From JANWHF01 sp036276235 (GTDB taxonomy: Bacteria; Planctomycetota; Phycisphaerae; Tepidisphaerales; Tepidisphaeraceae), in contig DATBDZ010000253.1 in NCBI GenBank assembly GCA_036276235.1, positions 1-12,233 of the forward strand: DNA of 12,233 nt, in the 5' to 3' direction. Under the pieces are notes generated by a model. The model saw only the letters and a list, made by a program, of their open reading frames with translations, was not told the origin of the DNA and made no database searches. The stretch's first letter is position 1. Every line of letters begins with the position of its first letter. Shown here in pieces: positions 1 through 6,561 of this stretch. The translations under genes were made by a program, and so were the position numbers.

Positions 1-66
1 GGTACTCCGAAGCATCTGGCCGGATTGCGCGAGCCGGCCAGATGCTTCGGAGTACCTCAGCATGAC
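1..66. repeat. Palindromic repeat, GTACTC family, copy 1 (cut by window edge)
   Basis: The arms 1-23 and 34-56 are perfect reverse complements (23 bp) around a 10-nt loop. They begin GGTACTCCGAAGCATCTGG. The right flank TCAGCATGAC (57-66) matches the outer part of copy 2 at 1618-1692, so the left outer end is presumably just outside the window. The repeat is REP-like: short, intergenic and with no coding capacity. Confidence 0.9.
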
Positions 67-134
67 GGTTGTCTCGAGTTCTGAGCTGGAATTCAAGGTG
101 GCAACGTGAGTTACGCTGCTCATGCAAAATGTTG

Positions 135-222
135 GGTACTCCGGGGGAGGGCTGGGGTGGGGGCTGGTGCAGGAGGTGCGCCGCTCGCAAATCCGCCCCC
201 ACCCTAACCCCCCCGGAGTACC
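135..222. repeat. G-rich inverted repeat with G-quadruplex motif
   Basis: The left arm 135-163 (GGTACTCC followed by a G-rich run) pairs imperfectly with 195-222 (C-rich, ending GGAGTACC). On the + strand 143-163 reads G5-A-G3-CT-G4-T-G5, a textbook intramolecular G-quadruplex motif with loops of 1-2 nt. The opposite arm has C5-A-C3-TAA-C7, so the minus strand could also form one. It resembles the G-rich element at the right end of the window (12198-12233); both have GTACTC directly before the G-rich run. Confidence 0.75.
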
Positions 223-300
223 GGAGGAGGGACAGCACTCGTTGCCGGAATTGTCGCGCACCCACCGCGAGTGCCGCGACGCATGTCGGAGGCGCGCCGG

Positions 301-329
301 TTGACGTTGGCCTCTGCTCCGGCTAATTG
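301..329 (+). promoter_or_regulatory. Possible promoter for the glycosyltransferase
   Basis: TTGACG at 301-306 is close to the sigma-70 -35 consensus. At a 17-nt spacing lies TAATTG (324-329), which is a poor -10 box. Transcription would start about 19 nt before the chosen ATG. The -35 is good and the -10 weak. Confidence 0.25.
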
Positions 330-354
330 TTCACCTTGGCGGTCTGTCCTCTAC

Positions 355-1590
355 ATGTACCTGGAATTCTTCCTGCTTCTCAACTATTGGTCGCTTGGCG
401 CCATCACCTGGGTCTTGTTCGGTCTGGCGATGTACGCGGGGCGACGGCGGATGCTGTTGATGTATCGCCCGCCGCACCCGATCATTGGCCCGCCGCCCCG
501 CGTTACAATCCTGATTCCCGCCAAGGATGAAGGCGAACGCATTCGCGGATGTCTTCAGTCGGCGATCGAGCAGGATTATCCAAATGTGCAGGTGATCGCC
601 ATCGACGATCGTAGCAGCGATCAAACCGGCGCGGTGATGGACGAGATGGCGGCGAGTCATTCGCGCCTCAAGGTCATTCACATCACGCAAGCTCCGGCAC
701 CCGGTTGGACGGGAAAGAACAACGCCCTGTGGACGGGGCAACAGCAGGCGGACGGCGAATGGCTGCTGTTCGTCGATAGCGACATGATCCTGGAGAAGGA
801 TGCCTTATCGGTGGCGATGTCCGTCGTACTGCGAAAGAAGTTTGATCTGCTGAGCCTTCTGCCGCGGCTGGAGAGCCATTCGTTTTGGGAAGGCCTGCTG
901 GTTCCCCTGGCGGGGGGTGCAGCCTCGACGATGTACCTGATCGCGTTGACCAACAATGCCCAGCGCACCAACACGGCGTTTGCCAATGGCCAATTCTTGC
1001 TGATCAACCGTACCAGCTACGATGCGATCGGCGGACACGAAACCGTGCGCGACCGGTTCTGCGAAGACGTCGAAATTGCCCGCCTGATGAAGCCGCGCGG
1101 CATGCGCCCGCGCGTTTCGTGGGGAAACGATTTTTGTTCCGTGCGCATGTACAGCAGCCTGGGCGCGATCTTCCGCGGATGGAGCCGAATCTATTACAGC
1201 GCGACGGTCGGCAAGCCGTGGCGGCCGCTGGCGGCGCTTCAATTTCTCATCTTTTCCTGCTTCAGCGGATATGCGGCGCTAGCTTGGGCCGTGCATCGGA
1301 TCATCCATCCGACACGGCTCCTCTGGGGCTGGGGCGGCCTCGCCTGGCTCGACGCGGCGGTGTGCCATCTCGTGCTGATGACGGTTCTCCTGGGCGTCAT
1401 GTATCGCTGGAGCGGCAATCGCTGGCGCAACGCGCTGTGGTTCCCCATCGCCGGCCCGATGCTCGCGGCAATCCTCCTTAAAGCCCTCGGCATGTGCATC
1501 ACAAAAAAGGTGGAATGGCGCGGGACCGCCTATTCGCACACGATGGCCCAGACGATCGCCGCCGCGCCGGAAAACGCCAAAGTCGGGTGA
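355..1590 (+). CDS. Membrane GT2-family glycosyltransferase (HpnB/CrtQ-like)
   Basis: A 411-residue inverting glycosyltransferase of family 2, probably transferring a nucleotide-activated sugar to a lipid at the cytoplasmic membrane. An N-terminal membrane segment (about residues 5-28) leads into the GT-A domain: VTILIPAKDEGERI at 50-63, DDRSSD at 84-89, PGWTGKNNAL at 116-125, the DxD metal site FVDSDM at 139-144, the catalytic-base region CEDVE at 236-240, and RGWSR at 274-278 in the place of the Q/RxxRW box. Three hydrophobic segments follow (about 292-316, 327-350, 360-381). PGWxGK and the C-terminal membrane block are typical of the HpnB and CrtQ-like subgroup, so a hopanoid or carotenoid-type acceptor is possible but not shown. 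The ATG at 355 was preferred to the frame opening at 271 because it starts just before the first membrane helix and the upstream residues look non-coding. No Shine-Dalgarno is visible. It is flanked on both sides by copies of the same palindromic repeat. Confidence 0.88.
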   Translation: MYLEFFLLLNYWSLGAITWVLFGLAMYAGRRRMLLMYRPPHPIIGPPPRVTILIPAKDEGERIRGCLQSAIEQDYPNVQVIAIDDRSSDQTGAVMDEMAASHSRLKVIHITQAPAPGWTGKNNALWTGQQQADGEWLLFVDSDMILEKDALSVAMSVVLRKKFDLLSLLPRLESHSFWEGLLVPLAGGAASTMYLIALTNNAQRTNTAFANGQFLLINRTSYDAIGGHETVRDRFCEDVEIARLMKPRGMRPRVSWGNDFCSVRMYSSLGAIFRGWSRIYYSATVGKPWRPLAALQFLIFSCFSGYAALAWAVHRIIHPTRLLWGWGGLAWLDAAVCHLVLMTVLLGVMYRWSGNRWRNALWFPIAGPMLAAILLKALGMCITKKVEWRGTAYSHTMAQTIAAAPENAKVG

Positions 1591-1617
1591 GTTCGCAAAA
1601 CGTGATCGCAGTGAAGC

Positions 1618-1692
1618 GTCATGCTGAGGTACTCCGAAGCATCTGGCCGATTGCGCAAATCAGCCAGATGCTTCGGAGTACCTCAGCATGAC
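1618..1692. repeat. Palindromic repeat, GTACTC family, copy 2 (complete)
   Basis: Perfect 30-bp arms at 1618-1647 and 1663-1692 surround a 15-nt loop. The outer ends read GTCATGCTGAG and CTCAGCATGAC. The sequence is nearly identical to copy 1 at 1-66, including the loop start ATTGCGC. It begins 27 nt after the glycosyltransferase stop and is not followed by a T-tract, so it is not a typical intrinsic terminator, although the RNA hairpin would be very stable. Confidence 0.93.
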
Positions 1693-1737
1693 AATTACTT
1701 GCTTCCTAAAACGACCTCCCTCATGGCGAAATTGGCT

Positions 1738-1765
1738 TTGTACTCGCAGTGTCCCGCGGTATAAA
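1738..1765 (+). promoter_or_regulatory. Promoter of the dienelactone-hydrolase gene, probably leaderless
   Basis: TTGTAC (1738-1743), a 16-nt spacer and TATAAA (1760-1765) form a good sigma-70-type pair. The -10 box ends 7 nt before the ATG at 1773, so the predicted transcript would start at or next to the start codon. This fits the absence of a Shine-Dalgarno. A GTACTC hexamer (1740-1745) overlaps the -35. Confidence 0.5.
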
Positions 1766-1772
1766 CCCGGAC

Positions 1773-2567
1773 ATGAAACCGACAACCCTCTCCATCATCG
1801 TTCTGACGCTCTGCTCCTGGTCAATGGCTGATGTGCCGCCCGCCGACGCCGGCTCAAAAGCCGTGCTGGAAAAATCGACCCGACATGGCGAATGGGTGGA
1901 TATCACCGTTCCCGGCGCGAAGGCGCCGCTCCATTCATTCGTCGTCTATCCGGAGATCAAGGAAAAGGCGCCTGTTGTCCTTGTCATCTACGATATTTTC
2001 GGCATGAGTGACTGGGCGCGCACCGTCGCCGACTCATTGGCGGCTGATGGCTTCATCGCCATCTGTCCGGATTTCCTCTCGGCCAAGGGCGCCGGCGGCG
2101 GCGGGCCGGATGCGGCGCGCGGACAGGTCGGACAGCTTCAGGCGACTGAGGTTGCCGCCGATCTTAATGCCGCCCGAGATTACGGACTTAAGCTCCCCGC
2201 AGCGAATGGCAAATCAGCAGTCATCGGCTTCTGCTGGGGCGGCGGGCAAAGCTTCTCCTACGCCGCGGCCCAGCCGGGCCTGAATGCGGCTGTGGTCTAT
2301 TACGGCACGCCGGTCAAGGAAGACGCGATGGCCAAGATCAATTGCCCGGTTCTCGGCTGCTACGGTGAGAACGATGCGCGCATTAGCTCAACCATCCCAG
2401 CCACCACCGAGCAAATGAAAAAGCTCGGCAAGAGCTATTCGCCGCACATTTACACCGGTGCCGGGCATGGGTTCCTCAAGAGTCAGGCGAACAACCCCGC
2501 CAATGCAAAAGCCGCCCAGGATTCCTGGCCGACGACCATCGCCTTTTTGAAAGAGAACACGAAGTAA
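1773..2567 (+). CDS. Exported dienelactone hydrolase family protein
   Basis: A 264-residue alpha/beta hydrolase of the dienelactone hydrolase family, which hydrolyses lactone or ester bonds with a Cys-Asp-His triad. The nucleophile elbow is GFCWGG with Cys154. Asp201 sits in GENDARI and His232 in GAGHGF. The N-terminus (MKPTTLSIIVLTLCSWSMAD) is a Sec signal peptide with likely cleavage after SMA, so the enzyme acts outside the cytoplasm; classical chlorocatechol-pathway enzymes are cytoplasmic. The ATG at 1773 was chosen over the frame opening at 1749 because it gives a clean signal peptide and lies 7 nt after a TATAAA box. The Glu that restrains the cysteine in characterised enzymes (EIFG) is Asp74 here (YDIFG). 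No aromatic degradation genes are nearby, so the substrate is unknown. A hairpin terminator follows. Confidence 0.9.
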   Translation: MKPTTLSIIVLTLCSWSMADVPPADAGSKAVLEKSTRHGEWVDITVPGAKAPLHSFVVYPEIKEKAPVVLVIYDIFGMSDWARTVADSLAADGFIAICPDFLSAKGAGGGGPDAARGQVGQLQATEVAADLNAARDYGLKLPAANGKSAVIGFCWGGGQSFSYAAAQPGLNAAVVYYGTPVKEDAMAKINCPVLGCYGENDARISSTIPATTEQMKKLGKSYSPHIYTGAGHGFLKSQANNPANAKAAQDSWPTTIAFLKENTK

Positions 2568-2608
2568 CCGGCTTGCCAATCGGAATGAAAAGATAAATTT
2601 AACGGCAG

Positions 2609-2640
2609 ATCCCCGCTGGCAAGGCGGGGATTTGTCATTT
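2609..2640 (+). terminator. Intrinsic-type terminator between convergent genes
   Basis: An 8-bp GC-rich stem, ATCCCCGC (2609-2616) and GCGGGGAT (2624-2631), with a 7-nt loop, is followed by TTGTCATTT. It lies 41 nt after the hydrolase stop and touches the stop of the convergent HEAT gene, so it may also act on that strand. The T-run is interrupted, hence moderate confidence. Confidence 0.55.
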
Positions 2641-3274
2641 ATCGATTTGCCGGAAGCGTTTGCGGCGGCAGGGGCGCGCCTTGAATGTGAACCTGAATCT
2701 GCACCGTCACATTTTGCCCGAGCTTATCGCCGGGCGGCATATATTTGGCATAGAGCTTAAATGCCTCGGCGTTGGCGGCGCGGAGCGCGTCTTCCGTTCG
2801 GAATCGATATTCGCGCGTCACCGGATCGCCGTGGATTTGACCGGAAATCGTCATCAGAGTGCCGGTGGGATATTGCTCGATGTGAATCGAGCGGCCTTCT
2901 TCGCTGGCATCGACGATGCGCGAAGTCGCCGATTGCCGTTTGCGCACGGAGTAGGGATAGAACCCGCCGTTGCCGGCGACGGGCGGCAGCGGAACGTCGC
3001 CGGGGATGATGTTGCCGGAAAGTTCCTCGATCAGCTCCTGCACGCGAACGCGCACTTCCGGATCACGACTGTTCTTCGCATCGCGGAGCGCCGGAATTGC
3101 CGCCGCGCCGATTTCTCGCAGGTGCTGTGCCGCCTCAGCGCGGATCTTGTAGCTGTCATCGCCCAGTTGATGAATCAGCGCGGCGACATCGGCCGGCTGG
3201 GTCGTTGGCCCATCGGCCAGTGCCAGGGCGGGGAAAAGAAGTTCGGCGATCAGAATGAGGGAACAGAATCGCAT
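2639..3274 (-). CDS. Exported HEAT-repeat-containing protein
   Basis: A 211-residue protein with a signal peptide (MRFCSLILIAELLFPALALADG, cleavage probably after ALA) and one pair of HEAT-type helices at about residues 28-86 (VAALIHQLGDDSYKIRAEAA, then PALRDAKNSRDPEVRVRVQE). These lead into a Pro/Gly-rich linker (91-106) and a beta-rich C-terminal part (about 115-200) that I do not recognise. HEAT repeats usually serve protein-protein contacts, and short secreted versions are common in planctomycetes. The start at 3274 was preferred to 3334 because a Shine-Dalgarno GGAAGGA (3288-3282) lies 7 nt upstream and the signal peptide starts there. The upstream extension would run into a repeat array. 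A promoter is visible at 3300-3327. Function unknown. Confidence 0.82.
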   Translation of the reverse strand: MRFCSLILIAELLFPALALADGPTTQPADVAALIHQLGDDSYKIRAEAAQHLREIGAAAIPALRDAKNSRDPEVRVRVQELIEELSGNIIPGDVPLPPVAGNGGFYPYSVRKRQSATSRIVDASEEGRSIHIEQYPTGTLMTISGQIHGDPVTREYRFRTEDALRAANAEAFKLYAKYMPPGDKLGQNVTVQIQVHIQGAPLPPQTLPANR

Positions 3275-3299
3275 GTTGCCGTCCTTCCGCGAGCAGGCA

Positions 3300-3327
3300 A
3301 TTTTAAGACGGCAACGCCAAATCTCAA
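3300..3327 (-). promoter_or_regulatory. Promoter of the HEAT gene, -35 inside a repeat array
   Basis: Read on the minus strand: TTGAGA (3327-3322), a 16-nt spacer, then TAAAAT (3305-3300). The start point would be near 3293, leaving a leader of about 19 nt with the Shine-Dalgarno at 3288-3282. The -35 hexamer consists of a heptamer unit of the adjoining repeat. Confidence 0.55.
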
Positions 3328-3437
3328 ATTTCAAATTTGAAATTTCTTATTCAAATCTGCGATTTTATATTTTCGAAGTCCGAGCCTTTAATTTTCAAAT
3401 TTTGAGATTTCAGATTTGGATTTGCGATTTGCAGATC
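3319..3437. repeat. AT-rich inverted tandem-heptamer array
   Basis: The left arm is four heptamers at 3319-3346 (AAATCTC, AAATTTC, AAATTTG, AAATTTC) plus AAATCTG at 3353-3359. The right arm, in opposite sense, is GAGATTT (3404-3410), CAGATTT (3411-3417), a 6-nt variant GGATTT, then GCGATTT (3424-3430) and GCAGAT. The arms are complementary but degenerate. The array overlaps the last two bases of the phosphodiesterase stop codon and supplies the -35 box of the HEAT gene. Its base composition contrasts strongly with the GC-rich surroundings. Confidence 0.8.
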
Positions 3438-4371
3438 ATTTGTCCGCCCTCAGCAGCTCGTCCCGCTCCTCGATTTGCGTCACCGGATGGCCATCGATCG
3501 TTCGATCGTATGTGATCGCAAGAAGATGGCAGACAGTCGCGAACGTGTCTTCGGTATTGATCGTCAATTTATCGAACGTCGTCAGATCCAGATTCTGGCG
3601 AATCCCCGGGCCGGTGGCGATCCATGGAATGTGCCGGCTGCGCGGATCATCGGGTGTGTGCCAAGCGCCAGCCCCGCCATGATCGGCGGTGATAAGCACA
3701 AACGTGTGCCTGAGCACATCGCTTTCCTGCATCGCATCGAGCAATCGCCCAACGCACGCGTCGGCGTTCTCGACGACCGCCAATTGCTGCGGCGTTCCCC
3801 AGCCGATCGCATGGCCGACATTGTCGTTGCTCGGCAGATGCACGAACATCACCTGCGGCTGATGCTGCAAAATCATCTGCACCGCCTGCTCCGTGACATC
3901 GTTATCCTCGCATTGCACCGTCTCCGGCACCCACATCCAATCGATGGTCCCGGGCTTGGCGAGAATCGTAAACTTCGATTTGCCCGCGGCCATCGCCGTG
4001 CTGTAGCCGGCCTTCTTCGCGACTTCGAAAAGCGTCTGCCCACGCGGATAAACCGGCTTGGCCAGCGGCAAATCCCAGTTCCACTCCACTTCGTGCCGCC
4101 GCGGGATGAGGCCAGTCAGCATGCTGGTGTGCGAAGGAAGCGTAGTTGAAAGCGCAGTTGTGCGCGCCCAGAAGCTGAAGCTGCCATGCTCATACAGATC
4201 ATGAATTCGCGGCGACCTGGTGCGCAAAAGCACATCAGGCCGAAGTCCGTCGATGCTGACGATCAGCGCCTGCTCGATCGCCGGCACGGGCCGGTTTGGC
4301 CGCGCCTCATCGGCTGCCCGCGCGCTCTGCCACAAACCAATCAGAATGATAAATGTAATGACGCGTCGCAT
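3436..4371 (-). CDS. Exported type I phosphodiesterase / nucleotide pyrophosphatase family protein
   Basis: A 311-residue member of the alkaline-phosphatase superfamily, close to the nucleotide pyrophosphatase/phosphodiesterase group, which cleaves phosphodiesters with two metal ions and a Thr nucleophile. The residues expected for metal binding and catalysis are present: Asp41 (VSIDGLRPD), Thr77 in STTLPSHTSMLTG, Asp183 and His187 (SNDNVGHAIG), Asp230 and His231 (ITADHGG). A further His (247 or 238) is a candidate for the last ligand. A signal peptide (MRRVITFIILIGLWQSARA) places it outside the cytoplasm. The start at 4371 fits the signal peptide. A strong GGAGGAG lies only about 3-4 nt upstream, which is unusually tight; the next in-frame ATGs at 4389 and 4398 lack one. 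It is shorter than typical 400-residue family members, lacking the long C-terminal part. The stop codon overlaps a repeat array. Substrate unknown. Confidence 0.88.
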   Translation of the reverse strand: MRRVITFIILIGLWQSARAADEARPNRPVPAIEQALIVSIDGLRPDVLLRTRSPRIHDLYEHGSFSFWARTTALSTTLPSHTSMLTGLIPRRHEVEWNWDLPLAKPVYPRGQTLFEVAKKAGYSTAMAAGKSKFTILAKPGTIDWMWVPETVQCEDNDVTEQAVQMILQHQPQVMFVHLPSNDNVGHAIGWGTPQQLAVVENADACVGRLLDAMQESDVLRHTFVLITADHGGAGAWHTPDDPRSRHIPWIATGPGIRQNLDLTTFDKLTINTEDTFATVCHLLAITYDRTIDGHPVTQIEERDELLRADK

Positions 4372-4404
4372 TTCTCCTCCGGAAGACATTAGTGGCAATA
4401 GCCT

Positions 4405-4551
4405 GTGGCATGGGCGGCTCGCCCATGAGGCTTGCGGTACTCCGCAAGCGTCGGCTGTACTCGGCCGACATCAGCAAGAGCGCAGCGTGGCTGAAGGTTG
4501 AAACTTTTCTCGCGGCTTAACACACGAACATGGGCGAGCCGCCCATGCCAC
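4405..4551. repeat. Compound inverted repeat with GTACTC hairpins inside
   Basis: The outer arms 4405-4427 and 4529-4551 are perfect 23-bp reverse complements, and each arm is itself nearly palindromic (CATGGGCGGCTCGCCCATG). Inside lie two further hairpins. GCTTGCGG/CCGCAAGC (4430-4449) contains GTACTC across its loop, and GTCGGC/GCCGAC (4450-4469) contains GTACTC in the loop. A weaker stem TCAGC/GCTGA spans 4471-4494. The element ends 6 nt from the stop of the acyltransferase gene and lies 33 nt upstream of the phosphodiesterase start. Confidence 0.9.
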
Positions 4552-4557
4552 TGCCGA

Positions 4558-6402
4558 TCAATTCTGCCCACTGGACGGCGCCGTCGATTTCAGCGCCGTC
4601 TCAACCCCATGATATCGCAGAAAGTGAGCAGCGCCCTGCGGCCCCATATAACGACTCAGCAATTTCGGCTCCGTCTGCCGCAGATCGACCGCCATCAACG
4701 CGTCGATCGAATCATTGAACTCCGGATCGACATTGTACGCAAAAAAGCGCGCGCCCAGCTTGATGTATTGCCGCACGAGCACTGGCATTCCTTTGCGGTC
4801 CGGCTCCAGGTCGGCCACCAGATCGTCTACATCCGCGCTGCTGAGCAGCAGGTCTGTGGCTGGTAACCGGGCGGCCTTGAAGGGCTGGCGTGGCCGGGTC
4901 ATCTGCGCAAGCTCGGGCGCGCCGTGGCGCGACGCTAGAAACTGTACCAGCAGGTTCTTCGATGCGCTTAGGTAATCATTGCTGATGCTGACGGGCCCAA
5001 AGAGCATGTAATACGCCGGCCGCTCGGCGACGTACTGCCCGATGCCGCGCCATAGCAGGAGCAGGGGTGCGTACGACTTTTGATATTCGGCTCGGACGAA
5101 TGATCGCCCCAGCTCGATCGCGCCGCCGAGCCGCGCGAGAAGCTCGTTGCGATAGCTGAAGAGTGTCGACGTGTAGAGACCGTCAATTCCGCTCCGCGCG
5201 ACGATCTGGTCGGCCATGCCGAGTCGATAAGCGCCGACGATCTCATTTGCCTTCTTGTTCCAGACGAACAGATGCGTGTAGGAGCGATCGAAGCGATCCA
5301 GGTCGATTGCATTGCCCGTTCCTTCACCGGTAGCGCGATAGGTAATCTCGCGCAGGCGGCCAATCTCGCGAAGCAATCGCGGCAGCTTTTCCGCCGCCGC
5401 ATGATAGACCTGGAAATCTCCGTTCTCGATGAGCAGATTTTCCGCCGGCAATGCGTGCACATCGTCGGCAATCAGATTCCACGCCTCGGCGGCCACGATC
5501 GGGCGATGCAGCTTGGGCGCTTTCTTGTGCGGCTTGGCGTCGGCCCTCGATCGATGGCTCAACAGCAATGTCCGTTGTCGCACGTAATCCGTCGCCGACC
5601 GGGCGTCGGGGAATTCCTTGAGCTTGCGCGCCGGGATCGGCGAGCCGACTCTCGCTTCGATCACGCTTCCCCGCTTGTTGAGGACTTCGCGCGGGAGCAT
5701 GACCGTCCGCATCCGCGGATGGAGCAATCCGCCGATCTGAAACAGCGGGCTGTTTTGTCCGCCGAAAAAGATCGGCAGCACGGGAATGCCCGCCTTGCGC
5801 GCCAGGCGACCGACCAGCTCATTCCACTGCGGCTCGGTGACCGCACGGGTTCGAACATCCAGCGCGGCGACTTCACCCGCCGGGAACATCGCCAGCAGAC
5901 CGCCGCCTTGAACCCAGCGAAGCGCCTGCCGCAACGGCGCGGCATTTTTCGCGGCGGCATCGCCGAACGGATCGACGAAGAAAAACAGATCGCGCATCGC
6001 CGCAATGCGCTCGAGCAGGTAGTTGGCGAGGATTTTGATATCCAGCCGCACGGATTGAAGGATGGCCGCCAGGACAACGCCTTCCAGCGCACCGAACGGA
6101 TGATTCGCGACAACCAGCGCCGCGCCGGTGCGCGGAATTCTCCCCAAGTCTTCGGCGCTGGCGCGCCATTGCACGCCCAATTGATCGAGCACTCTCGCAA
6201 CGAACGGACGACTGGCGTCGCCGATCTCCGCGCCATGGTAGACCGCATTAAGCTGATCCAATCCGGTCATCCGCTCGATCATCGGTGCGGCCAAACGCAA
6301 CAGCCCGTTGGCGGGCGCGTGTTGGTCGGCAGACAGGAGTTGAAAAGGAGGGTTAGAAGAAAGTCCCGCGGCCATTGGCCGCCCGGTTTGCTGGTGGCCC
6401 AT
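4558..6402 (-). CDS. olsF: Bifunctional acyltransferase fusion, OlsF-like ornithine lipid synthase
   Basis: A 614-residue fusion of two acyltransferases. Residues about 40-290 are a PlsC-type lysophospholipid acyltransferase: NHPFG at 100-104 with His101 and a downstream Glu107 in place of the HX4D box, FVDPFGD at 142-148, and FPAGE at 173-177 as the acyl-acceptor/phosphate motif. Residues about 305-500 are an OlsB/hemolysin-like GNAT N-acyltransferase (ITYRATGEGTG at 353-363, ELGRSFVRAEYQK at 430-442, LLWRGIGQY at 449-457, LFGPVSIS at 467-474). This order, O-acyltransferase then N-acyltransferase, is that of OlsF, which makes ornithine lipids from ornithine in one polypeptide. Planctomycetes are known to contain ornithine lipids. 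Ornithine as substrate is inferred from architecture. No Shine-Dalgarno precedes the ATG at 6402, but a TAACTT box ends 6 nt before it. Codon 10 (6375) is an alternative start. Confidence 0.8.
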   Translation of the reverse strand: MGHQQTGRPMAAGLSSNPPFQLLSADQHAPANGLLRLAAPMIERMTGLDQLNAVYHGAEIGDASRPFVARVLDQLGVQWRASAEDLGRIPRTGAALVVANHPFGALEGVVLAAILQSVRLDIKILANYLLERIAAMRDLFFFVDPFGDAAAKNAAPLRQALRWVQGGGLLAMFPAGEVAALDVRTRAVTEPQWNELVGRLARKAGIPVLPIFFGGQNSPLFQIGGLLHPRMRTVMLPREVLNKRGSVIEARVGSPIPARKLKEFPDARSATDYVRQRTLLLSHRSRADAKPHKKAPKLHRPIVAAEAWNLIADDVHALPAENLLIENGDFQVYHAAAEKLPRLLREIGRLREITYRATGEGTGNAIDLDRFDRSYTHLFVWNKKANEIVGAYRLGMADQIVARSGIDGLYTSTLFSYRNELLARLGGAIELGRSFVRAEYQKSYAPLLLLWRGIGQYVAERPAYYMLFGPVSISNDYLSASKNLLVQFLASRHGAPELAQMTRPRQPFKAARLPATDLLLSSADVDDLVADLEPDRKGMPVLVRQYIKLGARFFAYNVDPEFNDSIDALMAVDLRQTEPKLLSRYMGPQGAAHFLRYHGVETALKSTAPSSGQN

Positions 6403-6408
6403 GGGCGG

Positions 6409-6414
6409 AAGTTA
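6409..6414 (-). promoter_or_regulatory. Possible -10 box giving a leaderless acyltransferase transcript
   Basis: On the minus strand TAACTT ends 6 nt before the ATG at 6402. No recognisable -35 lies 16-18 nt further upstream. The spacing matches three other genes here that lack a Shine-Dalgarno. Confidence 0.3.
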
Positions 6415-6486
6415 CCCGCTAATTGCGAATGTTCTGTGCGATTGGGGTCAAAAGGGGGATAAGGTATTGGGCTGCCAGCTAATACG

Positions 6487-6557
6487 AGGATGGAAGATTG
6501 AGGATAGAGGATGGCGAAAACCCATGTACGTCCTCGCTATCCTCCATCCTCCATCCT
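6487..6557. repeat. Inverted tandem-heptamer element (AGGATGG type)
   Basis: The left arm is four heptamers (AGGATGG, AAGATTG, AGGATAG, AGGATGG; 6487-6514). The right arm is CTATCCT, CCATCCT, CCATCCT (6537-6557), separated by a 22-nt loop. It starts 4 nt beyond the sixA stop codon on the transcribed side and would form a 3' hairpin in that message. Confidence 0.88.
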
Positions 6558-6561
6558 CAAA

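Larger units (their letters stand above)
1..354. other. Non-coding leader region of the window
   Basis: No convincing gene is visible in this stretch. The short open frames here run through palindromic repeats and have no family resemblance. It holds one GTACTC-core palindrome at the left edge (1-66), a G-rich inverted repeat (135-222), and a possible weak promoter for the glycosyltransferase downstream. A gene ending to the left of the window cannot be seen. Confidence 0.6.

Noticed and set aside
69..326. Open frames between 69 and 326 as a small gene
   Set aside because: They cross the G-rich inverted repeat, give Arg/Cys/Pro-rich low-complexity proteins and have no start signal.
885..1481. 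198-residue + frame inside the glycosyltransferase
   Set aside because: It is a shifted shadow of the GT2 gene, whose motifs and membrane segments are intact in the main frame.
2660..3340. 226-residue + frame opposite the HEAT gene
   Set aside because: The minus strand has a signal peptide, a Shine-Dalgarno and HEAT helices; the + frame has none and ends in the repeat array.
5272..6462. 396-residue open frame antisense to the acyltransferase
   Set aside because: It lies opposite a gene with clear conserved motifs; it is Arg/Gln-rich with no recognisable domain, as expected for a shadow frame in GC-rich DNA.
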